This document shows, piece by piece, positions 6,321-12,552 of a DNA stretch of 15,177 bases. The stretch comes from Methanobacteriota archaeon (GTDB lineage: Archaea; Thermoplasmatota; Thermoplasmata; RBG-16-68-12; EA-27). The DNA lies in contig JACQPO010000008.1 in NCBI GenBank assembly GCA_016207545.1, positions 1 to 15,177 of the forward strand, given 5' to 3'. A model generated the notes under the pieces. It was not told the DNA's origin, ran no database searches, and saw only the letters and a list, made by a program, of their open reading frames with translations. Numbering within the stretch: the first letter of the stretch is position 1; each line of letters begins with the position of its first letter. Position numbers and translations under genes: made by a program.

Positions 6321-7352
6321 TCATGGGACCGTGAGCACGATCTTCCCGAACTGCTCCCCCTTCTCGAGTCGCTCCTGCGCCTCCCGCGCCTTCTCGAGCG
6401 GGTACACGCGGTCGACGACCGGTTTCAGCTTCCGGCGGAAGACGAGGTTCATCACGTCCTCGAACTCCTTCTGCGAGGACATTGTGGACCCGAGGATCGA
6501 GTGGCCGCGGTAGAAGGAACGGCGGAGATCAAACGTCGCTTCGGGCCCGGAGGTGGCCCCGCAGAACACGAGACGCCCGCCGCGCGCCAGGCACCGCAAG
6601 CTTCTTGCAAACGTCGCGGGACCAACGTGATCGACGACGACGTCGACGCCCCGCTTCCCCGTGAGTTCCCACACGGCCTTGTCGAACTCCATCTCCCTGT
6701 AGTTGATTAGAACGTCGGCGCCGAGCTCCTTCGCCTTTCGGAGTTTCTCGTCCGAGCTGCTCGTCGCGAACACGGTGCACCCCGCGGACTTCGCGATCTG
6801 GATGGCCGCGGAACTCACGCCGCTCCCCGCCCCGAGCACGAGCACGGACTCGCCCGGACGGATCTTCGCGCGCGTGATTAACATGCGCCACGCGGTGAGG
6901 AACACGAGCGGCGCCGCCGCGGCTTCCACGTAATCAAGGTCCGTCGGGAGCTCGACGACGTTCGTCCCGGGGACGCGCACGTACTCCGCGTACCCTCCCG
7001 GAACGTGCTCCCCGAGAATCTTGAACTCGACGCACAGCGGGTGGTCGCCTTGAATGCACCACTCGCACTCCCCGCAATACAGCCCGGGGTTCACCGCCAC
7101 GCGGACGCCCGGCTCCCAGTACGAGACCGCGTTCCCAACCGCCGCGATCTCGCCGGCGACGTCCGAACCGGGGATGTGCGGCAGCTGGAGCTTCAGGCCC
7201 GGCAGGCCTTGGCGGGTCCACAGGTCGAGGTGGTTCAAGGCGCACGCCCTCACGCGCACGAGGACGTCTCGCTCTCCGATGTCCGGCGTCGGCACGTCGA
7301 GGGGCTGGAGCTTGTCGAGCCCTCCATGCTCGTAGAAGCCGACGGCCTTCAT
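6321..7352 (-). CDS. MDR-family oxidoreductase with structural zinc only
   Basis: This is a 343-residue medium-chain dehydrogenase/reductase with a GroES-like N-terminal domain and a Rossmann domain (VLVLGAGSGVSSAAIQIAKS, about 170-190). The lobe that binds structural zinc is intact: C93, C96, C99 and C107 in a C-x2-C-x2-C-x7-C pattern. The catalytic zinc ligands of classical alcohol dehydrogenases are missing. The usual Cys position reads ALNHLD, and the usual GHE reads PGSDVAGE. It is therefore more likely a quinone or enoyl reductase-type enzyme using NAD(P)H than a zinc alcohol dehydrogenase. The substrate is unknown. A GCTTATCTA box lies 23-31 bases before the ATG at 7352, with no ribosome site. 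Confidence 0.88.
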   Translation of the reverse strand: MKAVGFYEHGGLDKLQPLDVPTPDIGERDVLVRVRACALNHLDLWTRQGLPGLKLQLPHIPGSDVAGEIAAVGNAVSYWEPGVRVAVNPGLYCGECEWCIQGDHPLCVEFKILGEHVPGGYAEYVRVPGTNVVELPTDLDYVEAAAAPLVFLTAWRMLITRAKIRPGESVLVLGAGSGVSSAAIQIAKSAGCTVFATSSSDEKLRKAKELGADVLINYREMEFDKAVWELTGKRGVDVVVDHVGPATFARSLRCLARGGRLVFCGATSGPEATFDLRRSFYRGHSILGSTMSSQKEFEDVMNLVFRRKLKPVVDRVYPLEKAREAQERLEKGEQFGKIVLTVP

Positions 7353-7374
7353 CGCGCCGCAAATGAGGGGTCGC

Positions 7375-7383
7375 TAGATAAGC
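7375..7383 (-). promoter_or_regulatory. TATA-like box of the MDR oxidoreductase gene
   Basis: GCTTATCTA on the minus strand, 23-31 bases before the ATG at 7352. It sits in the 37-base gap after the VOC gene and gives the dehydrogenase its own promoter. Confidence 0.5.
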
Positions 7384-7389
7384 GTTGGT

Positions 7390-7812
7390 TCACATCGTCG
7401 GGCGGAACCGCGCCTCGCCCGCGTGGTACACGCTGATCTCGTGACCGTCCGGATCCTTCAGGTACGCGTGTCGCCAGCCCCACGGCATATCCTTTGGCGG
7501 CGCGTCGAGGGCGAAACCCATCGTCGCGAGCCGCGCGCACACGCCGTCCACGTCCCCCGTCTCGAAGTACAGCCGCAGTCCCTCCATCTCGGGCGCCATG
7601 TGGGGCTTGTCCTCGGACAGGAGGTGAAGGGCGATGGTCCCGGTCCCGTTCGGGCTGCGCAACCGCGCGTACCCCTCCACCTGTTCCACGAGCTCGAAGC
7701 CGAGGCCGTCCCGGTAGAACCTGAGGGATCGTCCGAGGTCCCGAACGTAAATCATGACGTGGTTGAATTCGATCGAGCGCACCCGCTTCTCGGGCTTCCT
7801 CGCGGCGGGCAT
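7390..7812 (-). CDS. VOC-superfamily (glyoxalase/dioxygenase fold) protein
   Basis: This 140-residue protein has the paired beta-alpha-beta-beta-beta modules of the vicinal oxygen chelate fold. The first begins FNHVMIYVRDLGRSLRFYRD, the second LRLYFETGDVDGVCARL, and it ends KDPDGHEISVYH. Likely metal ligands are H18, H63 (ALHLL) and E125 (GHEISVY), the positions VOC enzymes use to hold a divalent metal. The family includes glyoxalase I, extradiol dioxygenases and resistance proteins, so the substrate cannot be named. The ATG at 7812 lies four bases after the stop of the nicotinamidase-like gene, and the GGTGA overlapping that stop can serve as its ribosome site. This indicates coupled translation in one operon. 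The longer in-frame start at 7854 would overlap that gene. Confidence 0.85.
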   Translation of the reverse strand: MPAARKPEKRVRSIEFNHVMIYVRDLGRSLRFYRDGLGFELVEQVEGYARLRSPNGTGTIALHLLSEDKPHMAPEMEGLRLYFETGDVDGVCARLATMGFALDAPPKDMPWGWRHAYLKDPDGHEISVYHAGEARFRPTM

Positions 7813-7816
7813 CCGG

Positions 7817-8356
7817 TCACCGAAAGCGCTTGAGGACCTTCTCCGCGTCGACAATCTGTCCCTGGTAAATCTCCTTGATGTACTTCAGGCCCTCTTCGTG
7901 GGCCTGCTGCGTGAGGGACTCTACGCCGTCCTCCGGGATGATTGGCTGGATCCCGCGGAAGAACGCGTCCGCGCTCGTGTGGCGGCAGCAGATGTTCGAA
8001 TGGAGGCCCGTAATGACGAGGTTGTCCACGTCGTGCGCGCGAAGCACGGAGTCGAGCGGCGTCTCGTAGAACGCGCTGTACGTCTGCTTCCCGAAGATGT
8101 AGTCCTTCTTCTCCGCCTTCAGCTCGGGGATAATCTCCGCGCCCTTCGTGCCCTTCATGCTGTGGGGGCCCCAAATCTTGAGTTCGAAGTCCGTCGGCAG
8201 ATGCGCGTCGTTCACGTAAATCACCGGCACGTCCGCCTTCCGCGCGGCATCCGCGAGCCTCCGGATGTTCGGGATGATGCGCTTCGCCCGCGGGCACGGA
8301 ATCGCCCCGGTGATGAAGTCCTCGACCATGTCCACGATGAGCAGCGCGTCCGCCAT
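7817..8356 (-). CDS. Isochorismatase-fold cysteine hydrolase, probable nicotinamidase
   Basis: Nicotinamidase deamidates nicotinamide to nicotinate in NAD salvage. The catalytic triad of the fold is present: D9 (LLIVDMVEDF), K90 (FGKQTYSAF) and C123 (TGLHSNICCRHTS). The metal site that separates nicotinamidases from other isochorismatase-fold hydrolases also appears present, with D50 and H52 (NDAH) and H65 (GPHSMKGTKGAE). The length of 179 residues fits archaeal nicotinamidases. The pncA assignment is therefore likely but not proven; a related amidase is the alternative. The ATG at 8356 has GGGGGAG four bases upstream, and a CCTTATCTTT box lies 31-40 bases before it. The neighbouring transporter resembles niacin transporters, which supports the salvage role. 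The VOC gene follows in the same operon. Confidence 0.8.
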   Translation of the reverse strand: MADALLIVDMVEDFITGAIPCPRAKRIIPNIRRLADAARKADVPVIYVNDAHLPTDFELKIWGPHSMKGTKGAEIIPELKAEKKDYIFGKQTYSAFYETPLDSVLRAHDVDNLVITGLHSNICCRHTSADAFFRGIQPIIPEDGVESLTQQAHEEGLKYIKEIYQGQIVDAEKVLKRFR

Positions 8357-8386
8357 GGGACTCCCCCGTCCCGCGTACCCGCCGCC

Positions 8387-8396
8387 AAAGATAAGG
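8387..8396 (-). promoter_or_regulatory. Promoter of the nicotinamidase-VOC operon
   Basis: CCTTATCTTT on the minus strand, 31-40 bases before the ATG at 8356. A GGGGGAG ribosome site (8361-8367) lies between, so the mRNA probably has a short leader. Confidence 0.5.
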
Positions 8397-8404
8397 CTTG
8401 CGCT

Positions 8405-9760
8405 CTAGACGAACGCCTGCCCCTTCGTCTCCGGCCCAATCGCGGCGACGACAATGCCGCCAAGAGCCATCACGACCGCGATGGACGTGAGGGGCGCGAC
8501 GATGTTCCCCTGCGTGTACTGGAACAACGCCCCGAACACGACGGGACCCAGGATCGCGGTGATCTTGCCGACGCCCTCGGCCAGCCCGAAACCGGTCGCC
8601 CGATACTGGGTCGGGAACAACTCGCTCGTGTACGGGTACACGGCGCCCCACGCGCCGAGGTTGAAAAAGCTGACGAACGCGAGGCTCACGAACAGGGTCG
8701 ACAGCTCCGTGGCGGTCGCAAGCGCGTATCCGCTCACCCCGCCGAGGATGAGGAAGGTGGCGAGGGTCCGCTTCCGGCCCCACCGCTCGACGAGGTACAT
8801 CGACATCCCGTACCCGGGGAATTGCGCGAAGGCGGACACGACGAAAAACCATGCGAGGAGGCTGACGTTCGAGCCGACGACCTCGAAAATTGGGAGCGCG
8901 AACGGGAGGGAGAGGAACAGGCCGTAATAACTGAAGTTCAAAGCAATCCACACGAGGACCGTGACGGTGGACCGCCGAAGCAAGGCTCCGCGGAAGAGTG
9001 CCACAATCGGTGCGCGGGGCACGGCCTGCTCCCGAGACAACATCGCGGCGCTCACGGGCTTCCCCTGAATCCGTTCGAGCACGCTCGCCGCCTCCTCAAG
9101 CCTCCCGTGGCGGGCGAAGTAGAACGGGCTCTCGGGGATCGTGACGCGCGCGAGGAACGCGATGAACGCGGGGAACGCCGCGACGACGAACAAGACCCGC
9201 CAGCTCTCAATCCCGCCAACGGTGACGCCCTGGACGATGAACACCCACCAGAAGCCGATCGCGAGGAGGAAGCCGATTGGCCAAAAGAAGTCGAGGAGGA
9301 CCATGAAGCGACCGCGGGACTGCGGCGGCAGGAATTCGGACAGCATTGCGGGGTCGACGACGAGCATGCCCCCCAGCCCGAGGCCCGCGAGGAGCCGGAA
9401 CGCGAAGATGCTCCACGGGTCCCACGAGAGGGCGGTGATCGCCGTGAACGCGGAGTACCACAGGATGCTCGCGAGGAACACCGTTCGGCGGCCGCGGGCG
9501 TCCGCCAAACGTCCGAGAATTAGGCTCCCGATGAACGAGCCGATGAGCGTCGCGGACGTGACAAGGAAGAAGAGGATCGGTTGCGCGGAAGGGGTAATCC
9601 CGAACGCGGGAAAAATCGCGGGCAGCACGAAGCCGATGAGGATGATTTCGAACGCGACGAACGTCCACGCGAAACCCGTGATCGCGACGATCTGGCGGTG
9701 GAAGGCGGTAAAGCCGCCGTCCCGAAGTACCTGCTCCACGGTCCGGGTCTCCGCCGCCAT
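8405..9760 (-). CDS. MFS transporter, NiaP/sugar-porter-like
   Basis: This 451-residue protein has about twelve hydrophobic segments. The MFS signature loop GRLADARGRR (83-92) lies between helices 2 and 3, and PESPFYFARHGRLEEA follows helix 6 as in sugar porters. The C-terminal half has FSYYGLFLSLP, FAQFPGYGMSMYLVERWGRK and FNLGAWGAVYPYTSELFP. These resemble segments I recall from Bacillus NiaP-type niacin transporters; I could not align them. The substrate is thus possibly nicotinate or nicotinamide, with aromatic acids or sugars as alternatives. The ATG at 9760 follows a TTCAAATAG box by about 27-36 bases without a ribosome site. The open frame runs upstream to 9988, but that part crosses the divergent GOLD-like gene and is low-complexity Arg/Pro. 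The nicotinamidase-like gene starts 48 bases after its stop. Confidence 0.88.
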   Translation of the reverse strand: MAAETRTVEQVLRDGGFTAFHRQIVAITGFAWTFVAFEIILIGFVLPAIFPAFGITPSAQPILFFLVTSATLIGSFIGSLILGRLADARGRRTVFLASILWYSAFTAITALSWDPWSIFAFRLLAGLGLGGMLVVDPAMLSEFLPPQSRGRFMVLLDFFWPIGFLLAIGFWWVFIVQGVTVGGIESWRVLFVVAAFPAFIAFLARVTIPESPFYFARHGRLEEAASVLERIQGKPVSAAMLSREQAVPRAPIVALFRGALLRRSTVTVLVWIALNFSYYGLFLSLPFALPIFEVVGSNVSLLAWFFVVSAFAQFPGYGMSMYLVERWGRKRTLATFLILGGVSGYALATATELSTLFVSLAFVSFFNLGAWGAVYPYTSELFPTQYRATGFGLAEGVGKITAILGPVVFGALFQYTQGNIVAPLTSIAVVMALGGIVVAAIGPETKGQAFV

Positions 9761-9785
9761 GGCAACCGCAGGCCAGCGCTGACAT

Positions 9786-9798
9786 CTATTTGAACGTA
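9786..9798 (-). promoter_or_regulatory. TATA-like box of the MFS gene; 13-base element repeated at 12760
   Basis: On the minus strand this reads TACGTTCAAATAG, 26-38 bases before the ATG at 9760. The identical 13 bases recur at 12760-12772 on the same strand, upstream of the 44-codon ORF. The AAATAG part would be the TATA element. Confidence 0.5.
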
Positions 9799-9817
9799 GG
9801 GCCTCGGGCAGCGCAGG

Positions 9818-9826
9818 ACTATTAGC
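9818..9826 (+). promoter_or_regulatory. TATA-like box of the GOLD-like gene
   Basis: ACTATTAGC lies 21-29 bases before the ATG at 9847, with no Shine-Dalgarno motif between. It shares the 86-base divergent region with the MFS promoter. Confidence 0.45.
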
Positions 9827-9846
9827 CGCGTCCCGTTCCCCCGCCC

Positions 9847-10173
9847 ATGGACGTGTTCTCGCCCGCGGCGCAGGAATACGCGAAGGATCTCGAGCTCCCG
9901 CCGAAGAAGGTTCGCGGCTGGGTCCACGAGGTCGAGGTCCCGATGCACGAGGGCGAGGCGTTGGCGTACGAGACGGAACACGACGCACCCGGCGGCCGGG
10001 TCGAGTTCAACGTCCACTCCCATAAAGGACGGGACGTCACCTACCACGTGAAGGGGACGGAGGCCCGCCTCGCGGGCACGTTCGTCGCCCCGTGGGAGGG
10101 GAACTTCTACCTGATGTGGGAGAACCTGAGCGACGGCCCCGTCAAGGTCCGCGCCCGCGCGCGGCGCCCGTAG
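9847..10173 (+). CDS. Small beta-sandwich protein resembling a GOLD/emp24-type domain
   Basis: This is a 108-residue soluble protein. After a short helical start (SPAAQEYAKDLELPPKK) it is mostly beta strand: GRVEFNVHSHKGRDVTYHV, then ARLAGTFVAPWEGNFYLMW and NLSDGPVKVRARAR. The 'apwEGnFYLMWeN' ending recalls the G-x-Y-x-L-x-F/W-x-N pattern of GOLD domains, beta-sandwich modules that bind protein or lipid partners. There is no signal peptide or membrane segment, so it may act in the cytoplasm. This resemblance is by eye and the role is unknown. The start is supported by a leaderless-type box at 9818-9826. The next gene, also a small beta protein (DM13), lies 65 bases downstream on the same strand. 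Confidence 0.7.
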   Translation: MDVFSPAAQEYAKDLELPPKKVRGWVHEVEVPMHEGEALAYETEHDAPGGRVEFNVHSHKGRDVTYHVKGTEARLAGTFVAPWEGNFYLMWENLSDGPVKVRARARRP

Positions 10174-10208
10174 TCCGGGCCGGATTTGGGTGAGATGTTG
10201 CACAACGG

Positions 10209-10215
10209 CCTTAGC
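10209..10215 (+). promoter_or_regulatory. TATA-like box of the DM13 gene
   Basis: CCTTAGC lies 24-30 bases before the ATG at 10239 and only about 12 bases before the alternative GTG at 10227. The spacing therefore decides for the ATG. Confidence 0.45.
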
Positions 10216-10238
10216 CCTCCGCCTCGGTGGGCACCGCA

Positions 10239-10697
10239 ATGACGTGGTCCCGCCGGCGGAAATGGGTGGTCGTGCTCCTCCTCGTCGCGATCCTCGCGAT
10301 TCCGGCCTGGTACCTCGCGTCCCCCCTGTTCATCGTCGTCCGCGGAACGGAGGCGCCCCCCGCGGACTTTACGACCGTCGTCGGAACGGGTTCGTTCGTG
10401 GAGGGGGAGCCGGGACACCACGCCTCCGGGACCGCACGGCTCCTCACGGACGGCACGCGGTTCCTCCTCCGCGTCGAGGACTTTTCCGTCACGAACGGCC
10501 CCGACATCCACGTGTACCTCGCGAAAGGCGCGCGCGTCGTGGACGGGGACGTCGACCTCGGCTCCGTGAAGGTCACCGAGGGCTCCGCGAACTATGCAAT
10601 CCCAGACGGGGTGGATCCACAGGAGTACGCGTACGTCGTAATCTGGTGCGTCCCGTTCCGCGTCCAGTTCGGCTATGCGGAGCTCACGTTCACCTGA
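10239..10697 (+). CDS. Membrane-anchored DM13 domain protein
   Basis: This 152-residue protein has an N-terminal signal anchor (MTWSRRRKW, then a hydrophobic stretch at about 9-31) followed by one extracytoplasmic DM13 domain (about 49-150). DM13 features are GTGSFVEGEPGHHASG with its paired His (60, 61), NGPDIHVYL (86-94), DLGSVKVTEGSANYAIP and VVIWCVPFRVQFGYAEL with the conserved C137. DM13 is found beside redox domains such as DOMON and has been proposed to handle electrons through this Cys, but its chemistry is unproven. With no Cys in the anchor and no lipobox, it is probably a transmembrane-tethered surface protein. The ATG at 10239 is chosen over the GTG at 10227 by box spacing. It converges on the zinc-ribbon gene with a 3-base gap. 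Confidence 0.85.
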   Translation: MTWSRRRKWVVVLLLVAILAIPAWYLASPLFIVVRGTEAPPADFTTVVGTGSFVEGEPGHHASGTARLLTDGTRFLLRVEDFSVTNGPDIHVYLAKGARVVDGDVDLGSVKVTEGSANYAIPDGVDPQEYAYVVIWCVPFRVQFGYAELTFT

Positions 10698-10700
10698 GCG

Positions 10701-10850
10701 TCAGTCGTGGCGGGGCTCCGTGTATCGGTACACCATCATCCCGCACCGCTCGCACGGGCCCGCGACCCACTTCGGGTCCGCCTTCCACGCGTGGCCGCAG
10801 TACGGGCAGTCCACGATCGGTCCCTCCTCCGACTCCGGAAGCACCGACAT
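10701..10850 (-). CDS. Small zinc-ribbon protein (49 aa)
   Basis: This 49-residue protein carries a single Cys4 zinc ribbon: DCPYCGHAW (C15, C18) and GPCERCGMMVYRY (C33, C36), with 14 residues between the two knuckles. An acidic N-terminus (SVLPESEEGP) and a short C-terminal tail ending RHD flank it. Zinc ribbons of this size often assist in transcription, translation or protein complexes, but no partner can be named. The ATG at 10850 lies next to a CTTAAG hexamer, and a GTTAAC palindrome lies 20-25 bases upstream in the 45-base gap shared with the divergent helical gene. The open frame continues upstream to 11000, but only over the divergent gene. Confidence 0.75.
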   Translation of the reverse strand: MSVLPESEEGPIVDCPYCGHAWKADPKWVAGPCERCGMMVYRYTEPRHD

Positions 10851-10895
10851 CTTAAGCCGCGCCCGCGCGTTAACCTTGCGCATCCGGGGTGGGCT
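10851..10895. promoter_or_regulatory. 45-base divergent promoter with two palindromic hexamers
   Basis: CTTAAG (10851-10856) and GTTAAC (10870-10875) lie between two divergent starts. GTTAAC is nearly equidistant from both, 20-25 bases before the zinc-ribbon ATG and 21-26 bases before the ATG at 10896. CTTAAG is 40-45 bases before the latter, which also has GGGGTGG just upstream. One palindromic box may serve both genes, or each gene may use a different one. Confidence 0.45.
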
Positions 10896-11186
10896 ATGCC
10901 GGAGGGCGACCCGTACCACCAGTTCCAGATGTTGCTGAAGCCGCTGGAGAAGGCGCTCCGGCATGAGAACGTAGACGCCGCGCTCCGGTTCGCGGGCCAC
11001 CTATTCGCGATTGGCGGCGGCCCGGCGGACCTCCAGGACCGGAAGGTGAACGTCCTGCTGCGGGCGATGGAGGGCGCGACCCCGTCCGTGAAGACGCAGT
11101 TCACCGCCAAAGTCCTGGAGCAGTTCGGGCCACAGCTCACGGACAATTCGAAGGCGCGGCTCGCAGGCCGCCTCGAACGCCTGTGA
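10896..11186 (+). CDS. Small helical protein of unknown function (96 aa)
   Basis: I do not recognise a family. The 96 residues read as four or five amphipathic helices: YHQFQMLLKPLEKALRHE, VDAALRFAGHLFAIG, LQDRKVNVLLRAMEG, SVKTQFTAKVLEQFGP and SKARLAGRLERL. There is no Cys and no membrane segment, so it is probably cytosolic. The ATG at 10896 is preceded by GGGGTGG at about five bases and by the CTTAAG/GTTAAC region. The frame is also open to 10707, but that part lies antisense to the zinc-ribbon gene. Its stop is one base from the stop of the convergent moaA gene. Confidence 0.7.
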   Translation: MPEGDPYHQFQMLLKPLEKALRHENVDAALRFAGHLFAIGGGPADLQDRKVNVLLRAMEGATPSVKTQFTAKVLEQFGPQLTDNSKARLAGRLERL

Positions 11187-11187
11187 C

Positions 11188-12159
11188 TCAACCCGCGGAG
11201 AGCGGGAACACGGGCTGCGCGGCGTCCCCGTCCCGGCGCGGGAACTCCTTGACGTGCACGCCGTAGTACGGGACGCGTTGCGCGACGACCGTGCGGAACG
11301 CCTTGCGGAGTCCGTCGTCGTCGAGGCCGCGCGTCGGGATGAGGTCGTCGTTCCGGTTCAAGCACCCCTTCAGCTCGCCTTTGTGCGTGACCCGGATCCG
11401 GTGGCAGTTGAAGCAGAACTCCTCGTTGTACACGGGGTCGACGACCTCGACCTCCGTCCCGTTGTACAGGTAGATGCGACGGTGGTGCATCTCCCGGACG
11501 AGGACCTTCTCCGCCTTCCCCTCGAGCCACTTCTTCACGGCGTCGATGTCCACGGACCAGTCCTTGGGGTCCACGAGCTCCGGCATGAACTGGATGAGCT
11601 GGAGCTTCAGATGCCCGTCGGAGTTCCCGACGAAGTCGAGCATCGCGGGGATGTGCTCGAGCGTGTGCTTGAAGACGACCATGTTCAGCTTCACGGGGAC
11701 GAGGCCGACCCTAAGCGCCTCTCGAACGCCCTCGAGGACCGGGTGGAGGTCCCCCTTCCGAATCTCCCGGAACGCGGTCGGGTCGATCGCGTCCATCGAC
11801 ACGTTCACCCGCTTGAGCCCCGCGTTCCGCAACGCCTCCGCGCGCCGCGCGAGCATGGACCCGTTCGTCGTCATGCTCACGTCCGGAATCTGACGCACGG
11901 TGCGCGCGACGATTTCCTCCACGTCCGTCCGAACGAGCGGCTCCCCGCCCGTGTACTTGATTGTCCGAATCCCGAACTCCCGCGCGGTCCGGACGATCCG
12001 CTCGATCTCGTCGACGGTCATCTCCTCGTCGTGCGGCGCCCGAGGCCGGAGGATGGGGCCGAGGCCCTCGTCGTGGCAGTAGATGCAGCCGAAGTTGCAC
12101 CGCTTCGTGACGCTGATCCGCAGGTCCGTGACCTCGCGGCCAAAGGCGTCGACGAGCAT
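11188..12159 (-). CDS. moaA: GTP 3',8-cyclase (molybdenum cofactor biosynthesis protein A)
   Basis: MoaA is a radical-SAM enzyme that, with MoaC, converts GTP to cyclic pyranopterin monophosphate, the first step of molybdopterin synthesis. The radical-SAM cluster motif is C21, C25, C28 in TKRCNFGCIYCHDEG, and the SAM-binding GGEP is at 71-74. The C-terminal second cluster is C249, C252 and C266 (C-x2-C-x13-C), diagnostic of MoaA. At 323 residues the length is typical. The C-terminus ends PLSAG rather than the Gly-Gly seen in E. coli MoaA. The ATG at 12159 is preferred because it begins the canonical MLVDAFGREVTDLRIS and has CTATTTA 25-31 bases upstream. An ATG at 12168 adds three residues. 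It lies downstream of the Arg-tailed gene and near the XdhC and MocA genes, which fits a molybdenum-enzyme locus. Confidence 0.96.
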   Translation of the reverse strand: MLVDAFGREVTDLRISVTKRCNFGCIYCHDEGLGPILRPRAPHDEEMTVDEIERIVRTAREFGIRTIKYTGGEPLVRTDVEEIVARTVRQIPDVSMTTNGSMLARRAEALRNAGLKRVNVSMDAIDPTAFREIRKGDLHPVLEGVREALRVGLVPVKLNMVVFKHTLEHIPAMLDFVGNSDGHLKLQLIQFMPELVDPKDWSVDIDAVKKWLEGKAEKVLVREMHHRRIYLYNGTEVEVVDPVYNEEFCFNCHRIRVTHKGELKGCLNRNDDLIPTRGLDDDGLRKAFRTVVAQRVPYYGVHVKEFPRRDGDAAQPVFPLSAG

Positions 12160-12183
12160 CGCCTCCATAACGCCCTTATCGGG

Positions 12184-12190
12184 TAAATAG
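12184..12190 (-). promoter_or_regulatory. TATA-like box of moaA
   Basis: CTATTTA on the minus strand, 25-31 bases before the ATG at 12159 and only 16-22 bases before the alternative ATG at 12168. It supports the inner start. Confidence 0.45.
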
Positions 12191-12198
12191 ATGTGCCG

Positions 12199-12432
12199 TC
12201 AGCGGCGACGCCGGAAGCGCCGCCGGCGCTCCGGCGGCCGCGCCTTCGCCTCGTACGTCTCCTTCGGCGGCGCCGCATGCACCTCGCCCAGGTAGTAGCC
12301 CCGGGCGTTGTCCTCCGTGAACGCGACCTTGATTTGGTCGAGCTTCGCCCGCATGAGGTTCCGGAACTGCTCCCGTTTCTCCTTTCCGTCCGAGTTCCAC
12401 AGCCGGTCGAACTCCGCCCGCTTCGCGTTCAT
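12199..12432 (-). CDS. Small protein with an Arg-rich C-terminal tail (77 aa)
   Basis: I do not recognise a family. The N-terminal part is helical and charged (AKRAEFDRLWNSDGKEKREQ, then FRNLMRAKLDQIKVAF). A short middle segment, NARGYYLGEVHAAPPK, looks structured, and the last 15 or so residues are almost all Arg (PPERRRRFRRRR). Such a tail suggests binding to RNA, DNA or another acidic partner; this is inference. The ATG at 12432 has a CCTTATGT box 27-34 bases upstream (12459-12466) and no ribosome site, so it is probably leaderless. Its stop lies 39 bases before the moaA start on the same strand. It is one of the few small genes inside the molybdenum-cofactor block. Confidence 0.65.
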   Translation of the reverse strand: MNAKRAEFDRLWNSDGKEKREQFRNLMRAKLDQIKVAFTEDNARGYYLGEVHAAPPKETYEAKARPPERRRRFRRRR

Positions 12433-12458
12433 CACGCGGGGACCGACCCTGAAGCGCT

Positions 12459-12466
12459 ACATAAGG
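12459..12466 (-). promoter_or_regulatory. TATA-like box of the Arg-tailed small gene
   Basis: CCTTATGT on the minus strand, 27-34 bases before the ATG at 12432. It lies directly after the terminator of the upstream small unit. Confidence 0.45.
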
Positions 12467-12492
12467 GTATGGATGCGATTCTGCGCGTGCGA

Positions 12493-12529
12493 CAAAAAAA
12501 GTGAGGTCCCCGGAGGTGAGATCGGGGAC
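12493..12529 (-). terminator. Hairpin and oligo-T terminator of the small unit
   Basis: On the minus strand a perfect 7-base stem (GTCCCCG and CGGGGAC, 12506-12529, 10-base loop) is followed after a few bases by seven T residues (12494-12500). It ends a minus-strand transcript that would cover the 44-codon ORF. This is the clearest terminator in the window. Confidence 0.6.
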
Positions 12530-12552
12530 GTCTGTGGTGGAGAGAGGAATGG

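Noticed and set aside
7754..9523. A 589-codon open frame on the plus strand opposite the VOC, nicotinamidase and MFS genes
   Set aside because: It runs antisense to three genes with clear motifs, is made of Arg, Glu, Asp and Pro with low complexity, and matches no family. High GC with few stop codons explains it.
9761..9988. N-terminal extension of the MFS gene up to 9988
   Set aside because: The extra 76 residues are Arg/Pro low complexity and overlap the divergent GOLD-like gene. The ATG at 9760 has a correctly placed promoter box.
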